Shown piece after piece: positions 1 through 8,428 of a DNA stretch of 64,000 nucleotides. Every line of letters begins with the position of its first letter. Within the stretch, counting starts at the first letter, position 1. This DNA comes from TK10-74A sp965217625. GTDB taxonomy: Bacteria > Chloroflexota > Dehalococcoidia > Bin125. Below the pieces are notes generated by a model. It saw nothing but the letters and a program-made list of their open reading frames with translations. It did not search any database and was not told where the DNA came from. The DNA lies in the NCBI GenBank assembly GCA_965217625.1, contig OZ244557.1:62001-126000 (forward strand), written 5' to 3'. Position numbers and translations under genes: made by a program.

Positions 1-184
1 CGGTCGATTTGGTGTGCTCGGATGGCGGAGAGTCGGTGGGCGGCGGCAAGGAATGCGGATTGCGATCCCATTCCTCTTGCTCCTCGGGCGTGAATAGCCG
101 GACCGGGCCGATCCTCACGAACTGGCCGTAGCCGAACTTCGCGGTCGATTCGGGCTGCTCGGACGGCTGAGAGTCGGTGGTCAC
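1..184 (-). CDS. Partial hypothetical protein with internal repeat
   Basis: The reading frame starts at GTG 184 and runs leftward off the window; 61 codons are visible. An AGGAG lies 10 bases before the start, which supports it. The stretches at 142-181 and 1-40 are near copies 141 bases (47 codons) apart and encode T-D-S-x-P-S-E followed by S-T, so the protein probably consists of tandem units. Between them is the segment FGYGQFVRIGPVRLFTPEEQ. The composition is polar and proline-rich with no membrane segment. I do not recognise the family. Confidence 0.6.
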   Translation of the reverse strand, partial: MTTDSQPSEQPESTAKFGYGQFVRIGPVRLFTPEEQEEWDRNPHSLPPPTDSPPSEHTKST

Positions 185-214
185 GACAGCCGGACTCCTG
201 TTCCTGGCGCCAGC

Positions 215-673
215 CTATACCGAAGAAGCAGCGTTCGGCGCGCCGACGCGTTGCAGCGCCAGCATCGTCTCGATGTCGCGCTCGTGGAGCGAGACGAGCA
301 CGTCCTCGACGCTGATCGTGCCCCGGAACGGATGCCGAGCCCGCCGCGCCAGCGACCGGTCCGACAGCCCCCACAGCAGCCCGCACGTCTCGTCGCGCGA
401 CTGCCCGTAGATGCGCGCCAGCTGCCGGACCTCGACCGCCTCCGCGCCCGTCGCCAGCCACTCCGCCGGGTGCAGCGTCAGCTCCTCGCGACCGCGCAGC
501 AGCTGCTCGAGATGCCAGCCGCCGGCCCGCTCCTGCAGCGCCAACTCCCACGCGATCTCGAGCACCTCCGCCGCCGCCGCCGGCCGATCGCCGCGCGCCG
601 CGGCGAACAGCGCCTCTTGCACCTCGCCGCCGCCCTCGCGCAGCGCCTTCAGCAGCCAGCTCGCCCGATCCAC
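215..673 (-). CDS. Hypothetical protein, 152 aa
   Basis: The start is GTG 673, preceded by AGAGGGGGA; the frame stays open further upstream, but that part lacks a ribosome site and looks non-coding. The product is mostly helical and charged. It begins VDRASWLLKALREGG and has a Glu/Leu-rich middle and an Arg-rich segment (SLARRARHPFRG). There is no signal peptide or membrane segment. It is transcribed away from the uracil-DNA glycosylase pair. The family is not recognised. Confidence 0.55.
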   Translation of the reverse strand: MDRASWLLKALREGGGEVQEALFAAARGDRPAAAAEVLEIAWELALQERAGGWHLEQLLRGREELTLHPAEWLATGAEAVEVRQLARIYGQSRDETCGLLWGLSDRSLARRARHPFRGTISVEDVLVSLHERDIETMLALQRVGAPNAASSV

Positions 674-813
674 CGTCCCATCCCCCTCTGTCCCGACGGC
701 CCCCGACCGGCGGGGCCGTATTGCGGCACAGCCCCATTCTGACACAGCCGACCCTCGCCCGTTGCAGCCGCCCGCTACGATGCCGCTCGCAGGCAGACGA
801 CAGGAGGCCGCGC

Positions 814-1023
814 GTGCGCACCGAACTCTGGGAGTCCGACCCCTTCACCGAGAAGCGCCAGTCCCGCATCGACACGCTGGACAGCGACTACCGCTGGCAG
901 AAGGGCGACGTCATCGTCGACAACCGCGGCGGGGCGCACGACCGCTTCCGCGTGATCCACGTGCAGGTGCAGCTGCACGACGACGGCCTGCGGCGCACCA
1001 TCCTCGCGCTGCGGCTCGACTAG
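814..1023 (+). CDS. Small basic hypothetical protein, 69 aa
   Basis: The start is GTG 814, with AGGAGG at 802-807. The 69-residue product (VRTELWESDPFTEKRQSRID and onward) has a beta-rich second half containing HDRFRVIHVQVQLHDDG. A TACGAT hexamer near 769 is a possible -10. Its TAG stop shares its final G with the GTG start of the glycosylase gene, so the two are translationally coupled. It is probably a partner or simply a co-transcribed small protein; its function is unknown. Confidence 0.6.
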   Translation: MRTELWESDPFTEKRQSRIDTLDSDYRWQKGDVIVDNRGGAHDRFRVIHVQVQLHDDGLRRTILALRLD

Positions 1024-1634
1024 TGCCCGGCCCGGCCGCCCGGTTGGCCGCCCTCGAGCGCCGCGCCAAGGCCTGCCGCCGCTGCCCCGCCGTCGCCGCA
1101 GGCAGCGCCGTGATCGGGCCGCGCAACGGCCCCGTCCCGGCCGATCTGCTGTTCGTCGCCGAGGCGCCCGGCTACCTGGGGGCGCTGCGCACCGGCGTCC
1201 CGCTGACCAGCGACCGCTCGGGGAAGAACTTCCGCGCCTACTGCGCCGCCGCCGGCATCGACGCCGAGGCCGCCTTCATCTGCAACGCCGTGCTCTGCCA
1301 CCCGCGCGCCCCCGACGGCCGCAACCGCACGCCGCGCGCCTCCGAGGTCGCCGCCTGCAACGACTTCCTGGCCGGGATCATCGGCCTGGCCGACCCGCTG
1401 GTCGTCGTGGCGCTGGGCCGCGTTGCGCTCGACGCGCTGGCCCGCATCGCCCCGCACGGCCTGCGCCTCGGCCCCGGCGATGCCGGCCGGCCGGTCGCCT
1501 GGCGGGGTCGACGGCTGGTCGCGCTGTATCACCCCTCGGGCCAGACGCTGGGACGCCGCTCCCGCGCGCAGCAGATCGACGACTACCGCGCCGTCGGCCG
1601 CGCCCTCGCCGAGGCCCGCGCCGCCCGCGACTGA
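1023..1634 (+). CDS. Uracil-DNA glycosylase superfamily protein (family 4-like)
   Basis: This 203-residue protein carries the hallmarks of the Fe-S type uracil-DNA glycosylases that excise uracil from DNA in base excision repair. The N-terminal CRRCP supplies a Cys pair. LLFVAEAPGYLG corresponds to the catalytic GEAPG loop with the first Gly changed to Ala. FICNAVLCHPR and RTPRASEVAACNDFL match the TNxxKC and P-E-A-C regions, and ALYHPSGQT is the HPS motif. The GTG 1023 start overlaps the previous stop by one base. A family 5 assignment is the main alternative. Confidence 0.82.
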   Translation: MPGPAARLAALERRAKACRRCPAVAAGSAVIGPRNGPVPADLLFVAEAPGYLGALRTGVPLTSDRSGKNFRAYCAAAGIDAEAAFICNAVLCHPRAPDGRNRTPRASEVAACNDFLAGIIGLADPLVVVALGRVALDALARIAPHGLRLGPGDAGRPVAWRGRRLVALYHPSGQTLGRRSRAQQIDDYRAVGRALAEARAARD

Positions 1635-1642
1635 CCCGCACG

Positions 1643-2563
1643 TTGCGCCGCCGCGGGATATGCTGCGCCCGCGAAACGAACCCCCCTGCGACGAGCCCCC
1701 ATGAAAGCAACCGAGGCGGGCGCATCGAGACCGACACCCTCCCCTACACGCTCTACCTGATCCTCGCCGAGCTCTCCCTCGGCGGCCTGCTCGCCATGCA
1801 GTTCGTCGACCTGCGCGGCGCCGCCACGCGCGGCTTCATCAAGGCCACGATGATCATGCTGCCCCTGCTGCTGGGCCTCACCTTCTGGGTCGCCTTCACG
1901 CTGCACGGCGACGTCGCCGAGGGCTACCGCATCGACGCCGCTCCCCGCGACGCCATCGTCGTGCTGCTCGGCCTGATGACCGCCGGCAGCGTCGTGCACA
2001 ACCTCCTGCTCTACCGCGACCACGACCGCGCCGGCCGGGTCCTGGGCGGCGCGCTGTGCGTGCTCGCCGTCGCGGTGCTGCTGCTCACCGCGATCATGCT
2101 GCGCGCTCCTATCTTGGGCATGGGCGTCTGGGGCATGGGCCTCGTCTTCCTCAGCCTGCTGACCGGCAGCCTCGTGGTGGGCTTCGCCGCCGTCGGGCTG
2201 ACGCTGGGGCACTGGTACCTCGTCACGCCGCGACTGCCCCCGCAGCCGCTCAACGAGGTCACCGGGCTGCTGCTGGGCCTGCTGCTCGTGCAAGCGCTGC
2301 TGTTCGGCCTCGCCGTCGTCCTCCCGGTCGACGAGCAGCCGCTGGGCGGCCGCGACATCCCCCTGCGAGACGACGTCACCTTCTGGCTGCGCATCCTCGT
2401 CGGCCTCGTCATGCCGCTGGTCTTCGGCTGGATGGCCTGGTCGTCGTCGCGCATCCGCTCGATGATGGCCGCGACCGGCCTGCTCTACCTCGTCACCGCC
2501 CTCGTCCTCGCCGGCGAGATCGCCGCCCGCGCCCTGCTCTTCGACTCGGGCCGCCCGATCTAG
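1643..2563 (+). CDS. Polytopic membrane protein, start uncertain
   Basis: The frame encodes about eight hydrophobic segments beginning TLPYTLYLILAELSLGGLLA, with the recognisable stretch GLTLGHWYLVTPRLPPQP between segments five and six. Its C-terminus is SSRIRSMMAATGLLYLVTA and onward. The only in-frame start is TTG 1643, which has no ribosome site. The well-placed ATG 1701 is out of frame with the membrane segments. The real start may be a rare codon near 1721, or there may be a frameshift. A TATGCT hexamer near 1669 could be its -10. No specific function is assigned. Confidence 0.65.
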   Translation: MRRRGICCARETNPPATSPHESNRGGRIETDTLPYTLYLILAELSLGGLLAMQFVDLRGAATRGFIKATMIMLPLLLGLTFWVAFTLHGDVAEGYRIDAAPRDAIVVLLGLMTAGSVVHNLLLYRDHDRAGRVLGGALCVLAVAVLLLTAIMLRAPILGMGVWGMGLVFLSLLTGSLVVGFAAVGLTLGHWYLVTPRLPPQPLNEVTGLLLGLLLVQALLFGLAVVLPVDEQPLGGRDIPLRDDVTFWLRILVGLVMPLVFGWMAWSSSRIRSMMAATGLLYLVTALVLAGEIAARALLFDSGRPI

Positions 2564-2666
2564 GGCCGGCGCCCCGCCCGCTCACATCTCGCGAGCTCCC
2601 TCGTGGGGCGTGGCCTGATTGTGGCGGCTGGGGCCGCCGGTCGCAGCGAAGTGGGGCGCCGGGGGC

Positions 2667-5600
2667 TCATGGCGCGTTGGGGGGCTCAAAGAGGCTGCGG
2701 GCGAGATCGATCAGGGCATCAAGATTCTCGCCCCGGAAGTCGATGTGGCTCGTTCCGATCTGGTACCCCGCCTCCGTCGCCGGGTCATAGATCGTGAGAT
2801 AGACGACATCAAAATCCCGATCGATGGGCAGGGCATAGCTAATCGCCGCCGGTCTCCCGGCGATCACGCGGGTTTCATAAACGCTCGGAATCACACTCGG
2901 GTCAGTAACGTGCGCCTCACGGCTACCTCTTCGCCCCCACATGAAGCCGGCGAGGATTTCCACCATGCCGAACCCATCCCAGGGGTTCGGCGCCCAAACG
3001 GCGCGGTAGCCATAGGGAAGAGCATCCGAATCGGTCGCCGCGGACAAGAAAACCCAATGATCGGGCAGGGCGGGCTCGCGCCAGTAGGGGTAGGTACGCG
3101 CCTCGGCAGGATCCGTTGTGTAGCGTTCATTGTCACGGTTATGGGCGGGCGGATCGTGCCGAGTCCACGGCACCCGCTCCCCGGTCCAGGCCTCAGGCAC
3201 GATCTGGAAAGGGCCGTGAAGGATGGGCGCGGCCAGGCTGGTCCCCCCCAGGTCGGGCAGCGGGCCCCACTGCAGGCTGGCCGTGGCGGTCGAGGAGATG
3301 GCCCCGCTGCAGCCCGTGAACGCGTAGGTCATCCAGGCCACGGCCAGCAGCTTGCGCGGCGGATCGCCGGCCGGGTCGTCCTTGACGTCGGTCACCGTGT
3401 AGCGCACGAAGCAGTCGCTGGCCTCCCGCCACTCGAAGAGGTCGCCCGGCTCCACCAGGTCGTAGAAGGCCGCCTGCGACGTGCCGCCGCTGTCGTTCTG
3501 GTGGATCACGAGGCCGGTCGTGCTGCCGTCGCGCAGCCCCTCGTAGGTCGTGACCATCGTGGTGAGGTCGTCGGAGTCGGTGAGGAAGGCGTAGTCGCCG
3601 TCGTCCGTCACGCTGCCCGTCGTCGTGGGGGCGCCGTAGGTCAGGGTGGTCGAGGGCAGGCCGCAGTCCGGCAGGCCCAGATCCGCGGTGTCGTTGGAGC
3701 CCCCGCCCGTCGGCGCGCGCGGCTGGCAGGAATTGTGATGCGCGTCCGGCAGGAACTGGAGCGCGATCTCGATCAGGACCGCGGGATCGTTGGCCGGAGG
3801 CTGATACCCGCTCCAGAACGTGTAAAAGACGCCGGTGGCCGCGTCGTAGAAGGAGACGCGCGCGTCGTCTCTTGGCTCCCCATCGAGCTCGTAGGTGACC
3901 TCCGCCGGCCGGCCGTCGATGAGGATCCACTCGCGGTATTCGTCTGGAAAGGGGATATCCGCATGGGAATAGATGCCGCGCGGCCAGACGGGCAGCCGGT
4001 AGATGGTCCCTTCCAACCGCCCCCCAGACTCGTGGCGATACGACACGAAGAGGGCGTCACCAGCGCGCCAAGAATAGTGCGCATTTCCCGCAGTGACGCC
4101 GCCCGTCCAGCCGGTGCCCAGATCGGGGGAAGGTAGCGGGTCCGGCGGCCAGGGGATGTCGGGAGGGGTGACGGAGACTTGATCCGGCAGGGTGCCAGTC
4201 CAGCCCTCCGGCACAACCAGGAAGGGGCCGTGATAGAAGGGGCGGGAGAGGGGGCCCGTTCGGATCACCCACGGCGACCAGTCGAAAAGCTGGCGTGGGC
4301 GATCGTCCGTCACGATGATCGTCCCGCTGCACCTGTCGGTGCCCAGGAAGGCGTAGGAGTAGACCTGGATCGTCAGCAACTTGCGCGGTGGCGCGCCGGG
4401 CGGATCGGGGTGGACTTCAGTGACCTGGTAGCGCACCCAGCAGCGGCTGGCCGGCCACCACTGGACCAGATCGCCCACCCGCACCAGGTCGTAGAAAGCC
4501 GCTTGTGAGACGCCACCGCTCTCGGTTTGGTGCAGCACCAAGCCGATGGGGTTGCCCTCGCGCAGCCCGTCGCGCAGCCCCTCGTATGTGGTGATGGCGC
4601 TGGTGAGGTCGTTGGGATCGGCCAGGAAGGCGTAGTCACCGGCATCCGTGACGCTGCCCGTCCTGCTGGGGGGGCCGTTGTAGGCCAGGGTGAGCTCGGG
4701 CAGGCCGCAGTCCTCCAGGGCCGGATCCGCGTCGTCGTTGGTGCGCCCGTCCGCCGGCGCGCGCGGCCGGCAGGCACTGGGGTGCGCGTCCGGCATGAAC
4801 TGGCGGGCGAGTTCGATCAGCACCTCTGGGTCGTTGGCCGGAGGTTGATGGCCGCCGCTGAACCCATAGAGGACGCCGGTGGCCGCGTCGTAGAAGCTGA
4901 CGCGTACGCGTTCTATTGGCGCCCCCTCAGTATCGTGGTGCCAACGGGTGACCTCCGCTGGCCGTCCGTCGATGAGGATCCACTCGTGGGTGCGTTGTTG
5001 GTCAGCGGGGGTGTTCGTGTGGAAAGAGACGTCGCTGGGCCAGACGGGCAGCCGACGGATCATCCCGCCCAGCCCGCCCCCGGACTCGTGGCGATACTCC
5101 ACGAAGAGCGGGTAAGCATAGTCCGGCCCTGACGCATTGACGCTTCCGCTCCAGCCGGGGCCCAGATCAGGAGCAGGCAACGGGTCCGGCGGCCAGGGGG
5201 TAACGATCTCCGCGACGCGGGTCTCCTCCGGCAGCGTACCGCTCCAGCCCTCCGGCGCGACCAGGAAGGGGCCATGATAGAAGGGGACAGTGATGTTTCC
5301 CGTCCGGATCGTCTCCGGCGTCCATGTGAAGGTGCGAGTCCCCGTCGTGGTGATCGGCCCGCTGGTGCAGCCGGTGAAGGCGTACGAGTAGACCTGGATC
5401 GTCAGCAGCCTGCGCGGCGGATCGCCCGCTGGGTCGGCGTGGACTTGATCGACGTGGTAGCGCACCCAGCAGTCGGCGGCCTCGCGCCACTCGACCAGGT
5501 CGCCCTCCTCCACCAGGTCGTAGAAGGCCTCGTGCGAAGTGCCGGCGCTGTCGCTCTGGTTGATCACAAGGCCGATGGGGCTGCCCTTGCGCAGCCCGTC

Positions 5601-5933
5601 GCGCAGCCCCTCGTAGGTGGTGATCGCGCTGGTGAGGTCGGCGTGGTCGGTGAGGAAGGCGTAGTCGCCGTCGTCCGTGACGCTGCCAGTCGTGCTGGGG
5701 GCGCCGTAGGACAGGGTGGTGGACGGCAGCGATGAGGCCGCCGCGATTGGCTCCGGTGAGGGCGCCACGCAGATCCGCCAGCCCACGCTGATCTCGAAGC
5801 AGGTGACCGCCGGCTCCGTGCTCTGCGCCGCCGCCGGGGCGGCGCCGGACGGCAGCAGGATCGCCGCGGCCACGCCGAGCAGCAGCGCGAGGAGCGGCGG
5901 CACAACGACGGCGAAGCGCCTGCGGTCGGGCAT
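2667..5933 (-). CDS. Large secreted protein with three repeated modules, 1088 aa
   Basis: The start is ATG 5933 with GGAG six bases upstream. The N-terminus is a signal peptide (RRRFAVVVPPLLALLLGVAA, then a hydrophobic core ending near AAPAAAQ). Three modules of about 330 residues follow, each opening with S/T-x-L-x-Y followed by T-G-S-V-T-D-D/A-G-D-Y-A-F-L, then D-L-T-x-x-x-T-T-Y-E-G-L-R-D-G, F-Y-D-L-V and paired cysteines. The first two modules end with a F-Y-D-A-A-T-G-V-L/F-Y segment; the third ends in a shortened version. No anchor motif or enzymatic signature is seen. The family is unknown; it is likely extracellular or surface-exposed. Confidence 0.85.
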   Translation of the reverse strand: MPDRRRFAVVVPPLLALLLGVAAAILLPSGAAPAAAQSTEPAVTCFEISVGWRICVAPSPEPIAAASSLPSTTLSYGAPSTTGSVTDDGDYAFLTDHADLTSAITTYEGLRDGLRKGSPIGLVINQSDSAGTSHEAFYDLVEEGDLVEWREAADCWVRYHVDQVHADPAGDPPRRLLTIQVYSYAFTGCTSGPITTTGTRTFTWTPETIRTGNITVPFYHGPFLVAPEGWSGTLPEETRVAEIVTPWPPDPLPAPDLGPGWSGSVNASGPDYAYPLFVEYRHESGGGLGGMIRRLPVWPSDVSFHTNTPADQQRTHEWILIDGRPAEVTRWHHDTEGAPIERVRVSFYDAATGVLYGFSGGHQPPANDPEVLIELARQFMPDAHPSACRPRAPADGRTNDDADPALEDCGLPELTLAYNGPPSRTGSVTDAGDYAFLADPNDLTSAITTYEGLRDGLREGNPIGLVLHQTESGGVSQAAFYDLVRVGDLVQWWPASRCWVRYQVTEVHPDPPGAPPRKLLTIQVYSYAFLGTDRCSGTIIVTDDRPRQLFDWSPWVIRTGPLSRPFYHGPFLVVPEGWTGTLPDQVSVTPPDIPWPPDPLPSPDLGTGWTGGVTAGNAHYSWRAGDALFVSYRHESGGRLEGTIYRLPVWPRGIYSHADIPFPDEYREWILIDGRPAEVTYELDGEPRDDARVSFYDAATGVFYTFWSGYQPPANDPAVLIEIALQFLPDAHHNSCQPRAPTGGGSNDTADLGLPDCGLPSTTLTYGAPTTTGSVTDDGDYAFLTDSDDLTTMVTTYEGLRDGSTTGLVIHQNDSGGTSQAAFYDLVEPGDLFEWREASDCFVRYTVTDVKDDPAGDPPRKLLAVAWMTYAFTGCSGAISSTATASLQWGPLPDLGGTSLAAPILHGPFQIVPEAWTGERVPWTRHDPPAHNRDNERYTTDPAEARTYPYWREPALPDHWVFLSAATDSDALPYGYRAVWAPNPWDGFGMVEILAGFMWGRRGSREAHVTDPSVIPSVYETRVIAGRPAAISYALPIDRDFDVVYLTIYDPATEAGYQIGTSHIDFRGENLDALIDLARSLFEPPNAP

Positions 5934-6079
5934 CTCATCTCCGGGAACGACCGCCGCGGCGCGAAGGTTCCCGCGCGCGGCCAACCTCACGCGACCACCC
6001 CCGACGCAACCGCCAGCGCCTGCTATCGCGCACTACTCGCCGCCTCCCGCCTGCGAGAGCGCGTGGCCTGACCCCCACG

Positions 6080-6160
6080 CTACTCCTCGACGACCTCCTG
6101 CTGCTCGACGCGCAGCCGCAGCTCCGGCGGCTTGCTCGCCGCCTCCGACCCCCGCCTGCG
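6080..6160 (-). pseudogene. Relic copy of the 3' end of the substrate-binding protein gene at 7091
   Basis: Read on the minus strand, this piece encodes ASKPPELRLRVEQQEVVEE followed by a stop at 6080. The intact gene at 7091-8212 ends in AASKPPE, then after a short insert PPGLRITVQQQEVVEEE and a stop. The fragment has no start of its own. It lies on the far side of the esterase gene, so the esterase sits between two copies of its neighbour's tail. Confidence 0.6.
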
Positions 6161-6205
6161 CGGCAGCGGCTACGCTGCCCCCGAAATGAAAGGAGACTCG
6201 CAATT

Positions 6206-7069
6206 GTGACCCACCCGACGCAGCAGCTCTCCGGCACCGAAGTCCACACGTTGCACTCGGACGCCGTCGGAGACGCGTTCGAAATCACCGTCGCCGCGCC
6301 GCCGCCCGGGACGGAGGGCCCGGTCGGGGTGGTGTACTTCACGGACGCGACCACACGGATCGGGACCGCCGTCGAGACGGTCCGCTCGCTATCCACGATC
6401 GGGGAGATTCCGCCGCTGCTCCTGGTCGGCGTGGGCTACGCGATCAGCGGCGATTATGCCCGCTGGGTGCGCTTCCGCGCGCGGGACTTCACGCCCGGTC
6501 CCTCGTCCAACCCGGCGGAGCATGCGGCGATCGCACCGATCGTCGGCCCCGAGCCGGTGGAGACGGGCGGGGCGCCGCGGTTTCTCGACTTCCTCGCGGA
6601 CGAACTCCAACCCTGGGTGCGCGACCGCTATGCCGTGAGCGACGACGCGGCCTATATCGGCAACTCGCTGGGCGGCCTCTTCGGCGTCTACACCCTCTTG
6701 CACCGCCCCGCCGCGTTCCGCCGCTACATCATCGGCAGTCCCTGGCTGTGCTGGGACGCCGAGACGACCACGGCGTACGAGCCCGCCTACGCCGCCGATC
6801 ACAGCGACCTCGACGCCACCGTGTTCCTCGCCGCGGGCGCGCACGAGGACGTGCTGCCCCCCGGGCTGTCCGCGCCGATGCAGGCCAACTTCGGGGCCGC
6901 CGACACCGCCGCCCATACGCGGCGCTTGGCGGAGGCGCTCGAGCAACGCCAATACCCCAGCCTCGACCTGACCTGGCGCATCTTCCCCGAGGTCACGCAC
7001 TTCACCATGTTGCCGGTCCTGACCGCGCTCGGCTTGCGCGCGGTCTACGCGGACTGGCGCCGGCGCTAG
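6206..7069 (+). CDS. Alpha/beta-hydrolase, esterase D/IroE-like
   Basis: The start is GTG 6206, with AAGGAG ten bases upstream. The 287-residue cytosolic protein has the putative-esterase architecture: an N-terminal beta domain (VGVVYFTDATTR), LLLVGVGYAISGDY, a helical region DFLADELQPWVRDRY, the nucleophile elbow YIGNSLGGLFG (G-N-S-L-G), GSPWLCW, and late residues consistent with an acid and a His (HEDVLPPG, FPEVTHFTM). Family members hydrolyse esters of siderophores, acyl-glycans or S-formylglutathione; the substrate here is unknown. It is convergent with the binding-protein gene and flanked by that gene's duplicated tail. Confidence 0.85.
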   Translation: MTHPTQQLSGTEVHTLHSDAVGDAFEITVAAPPPGTEGPVGVVYFTDATTRIGTAVETVRSLSTIGEIPPLLLVGVGYAISGDYARWVRFRARDFTPGPSSNPAEHAAIAPIVGPEPVETGGAPRFLDFLADELQPWVRDRYAVSDDAAYIGNSLGGLFGVYTLLHRPAAFRRYIIGSPWLCWDAETTTAYEPAYAADHSDLDATVFLAAGAHEDVLPPGLSAPMQANFGAADTAAHTRRLAEALEQRQYPSLDLTWRIFPEVTHFTMLPVLTALGLRAVYADWRRR

Positions 7070-7090
7070 GCGCGTCCCCGCCCGATCCCG

Positions 7091-8212
7091 CTACTCCTCC
7101 TCGACGACCTCTTGCTGCTGCACGGTGATTCGCAGCCCCGGCGGCATCGCGACGTCGGTCTTGGGGCTGCGCTCCGGCGGCTTGCTCGCCGCCTTGCGGG
7201 CCTTGCCCGACCGCGTCGCCGCCTTCTTCTTGGCCGCCGCCCGCTGCGCGTCGGTCAACCGCGGCCTGGCGCCCGCCGCCGCCTTTTTCCCGGCGCCCGT
7301 GCGCCCCGTGGCCGTGCCCGCCTTCTTCGACGCCGCCTTGCCGGCCGCTGCCGTCTTCGACGCCTTCACCGGTCGCGCCGGCGCCTTCCAGCCGGGCCGC
7401 GCCCGGTCGAACAGCTCCTCCAACTTCGCCAGGCCCTCCTCGGCGCGGGCGCCGTACCAGGTCAGCAGGCGCCCATCGAGCAGGAAGACATGCTGCTTGC
7501 GGGCGGCCGTGATCGATTGCAGCGCCTGTAGCTCGCGCCGATGCCGCCGCCCGAAGCGGTACGGCTCCGACGGCAGCAGGATCACCTCCGGATCCGCCCG
7601 CGCGATCTCCGACAGCTCGACCTGCGGATAGCGGTTGCCGCGCACGTGCGACTCGAAGACGTTCTCGCCGCCCGCCAGCCGGATCAGGTCGCCCGCGTAG
7701 GTGTCGCCCGCCGCCGCCATGAACGGGCGGTACCAGATCGGGCAGAACACGCGCACGCGCGGGCGGTCCGCGTTCAGCGTCTCCTGCCGCTCGATCTCCT
7801 CGCTGACCAGGGCGACGATGGGACGCACCATCGCGAAATGGAGCAGCTGCGCGATGGTCTTCAGGTCCTCCAAGGCGTCGCCGGCGGTGCGCGGGTAGCC
7901 CACGTACACCTGTAGTCCGGCCGCCTCCAGCGCCGCGATGTCCTCCTCCCGGTTCTCCTCGCGATTCGCCAGCACCAGGTCGGGCGCGAGCGCCACGATC
8001 GCCGCGATGTCGGGATCCTTCGTCCCGCCGATCTTGCGGATCGCGGCCGCCTCGGCCTCGGGCTCGGTGCAGAACTTGGTGATCCCCACCAGGCGCTTCA
8101 CGCCCGCCAGCTGCGCCACGCTCTCCGTCACGCTCGGCACGAGCGAGACAATGCGGTCCGGCCGCAGCGCGGTCGTGATGGTCTGGCCGCGGGAGTCCTC
8201 GGCGCTGGCCAT
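7091..8212 (-). CDS. BtuF/cobalamin- or Fe-siderophore-type binding protein with Lys/Ala tail, no signal peptide
   Basis: The start is ATG 8212, with GAGAGG nine bases upstream. Residues 1-265 form a class III binding fold: DRIVSLVPSVTESVAQL, LVGITKFCTEPEAEA, a KIGGTKDPD region, APDLVLANREENREEDIAAL and a long linking helix. In BtuF-type proteins this binds cobalamin or ferric chelates for an ABC importer. Here there is no signal peptide or lipobox and no transporter nearby, so it may act in the cytoplasm. The last 105 residues are Lys/Ala-rich (AAAKKKAATRSG and similar), like histone-like nucleic-acid-binding tails. A TATACT hexamer at 8281-8286 may be its -10. Confidence 0.8.
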   Translation of the reverse strand: MASAEDSRGQTITTALRPDRIVSLVPSVTESVAQLAGVKRLVGITKFCTEPEAEAAAIRKIGGTKDPDIAAIVALAPDLVLANREENREEDIAALEAAGLQVYVGYPRTAGDALEDLKTIAQLLHFAMVRPIVALVSEEIERQETLNADRPRVRVFCPIWYRPFMAAAGDTYAGDLIRLAGGENVFESHVRGNRYPQVELSEIARADPEVILLPSEPYRFGRRHRRELQALQSITAARKQHVFLLDGRLLTWYGARAEEGLAKLEELFDRARPGWKAPARPVKASKTAAAGKAASKKAGTATGRTGAGKKAAAGARPRLTDAQRAAAKKKAATRSGKARKAASKPPERSPKTDVAMPPGLRITVQQQEVVEEE

Positions 8213-8416
8213 TGGGGTCCTCTCGGGTGGCGCCGTGGGGGCGCGTGGGCCCCGGCGCATCCCGCCGTCCGGCCCGGCCAAGTATACCGGCCCCCATGCG
8301 ACTGGGCCCTGGTCGCCGGCCCCGCGCGCGGGCCCGGGCCCCCGATGCAACCGAGACGCGACCCCGCGCGTATCGATACACAGGACCGGCGCGTTCGCGG
8401 CGACCGCGCGGTCGGG

Positions 8417-8422
8417 TATCCT
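8417..8422 (+). promoter_or_regulatory. -10 hexamer TATCCT, leaderless promoter for the sigma factor gene
   Basis: TATCCT is separated from the GTG at 8429 by exactly six bases, so transcription should begin at the start codon. No ribosome site lies before this GTG. The same geometry recurs at seven other genes in the window. Confidence 0.5.
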
Positions 8423-8428
8423 CCGGCG

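Noticed and set aside
2619..4136. Plus-strand frame opposite the three-module secreted protein
   Set aside because: It has no start signal or domain, and its repetition mirrors the minus-strand repeats.
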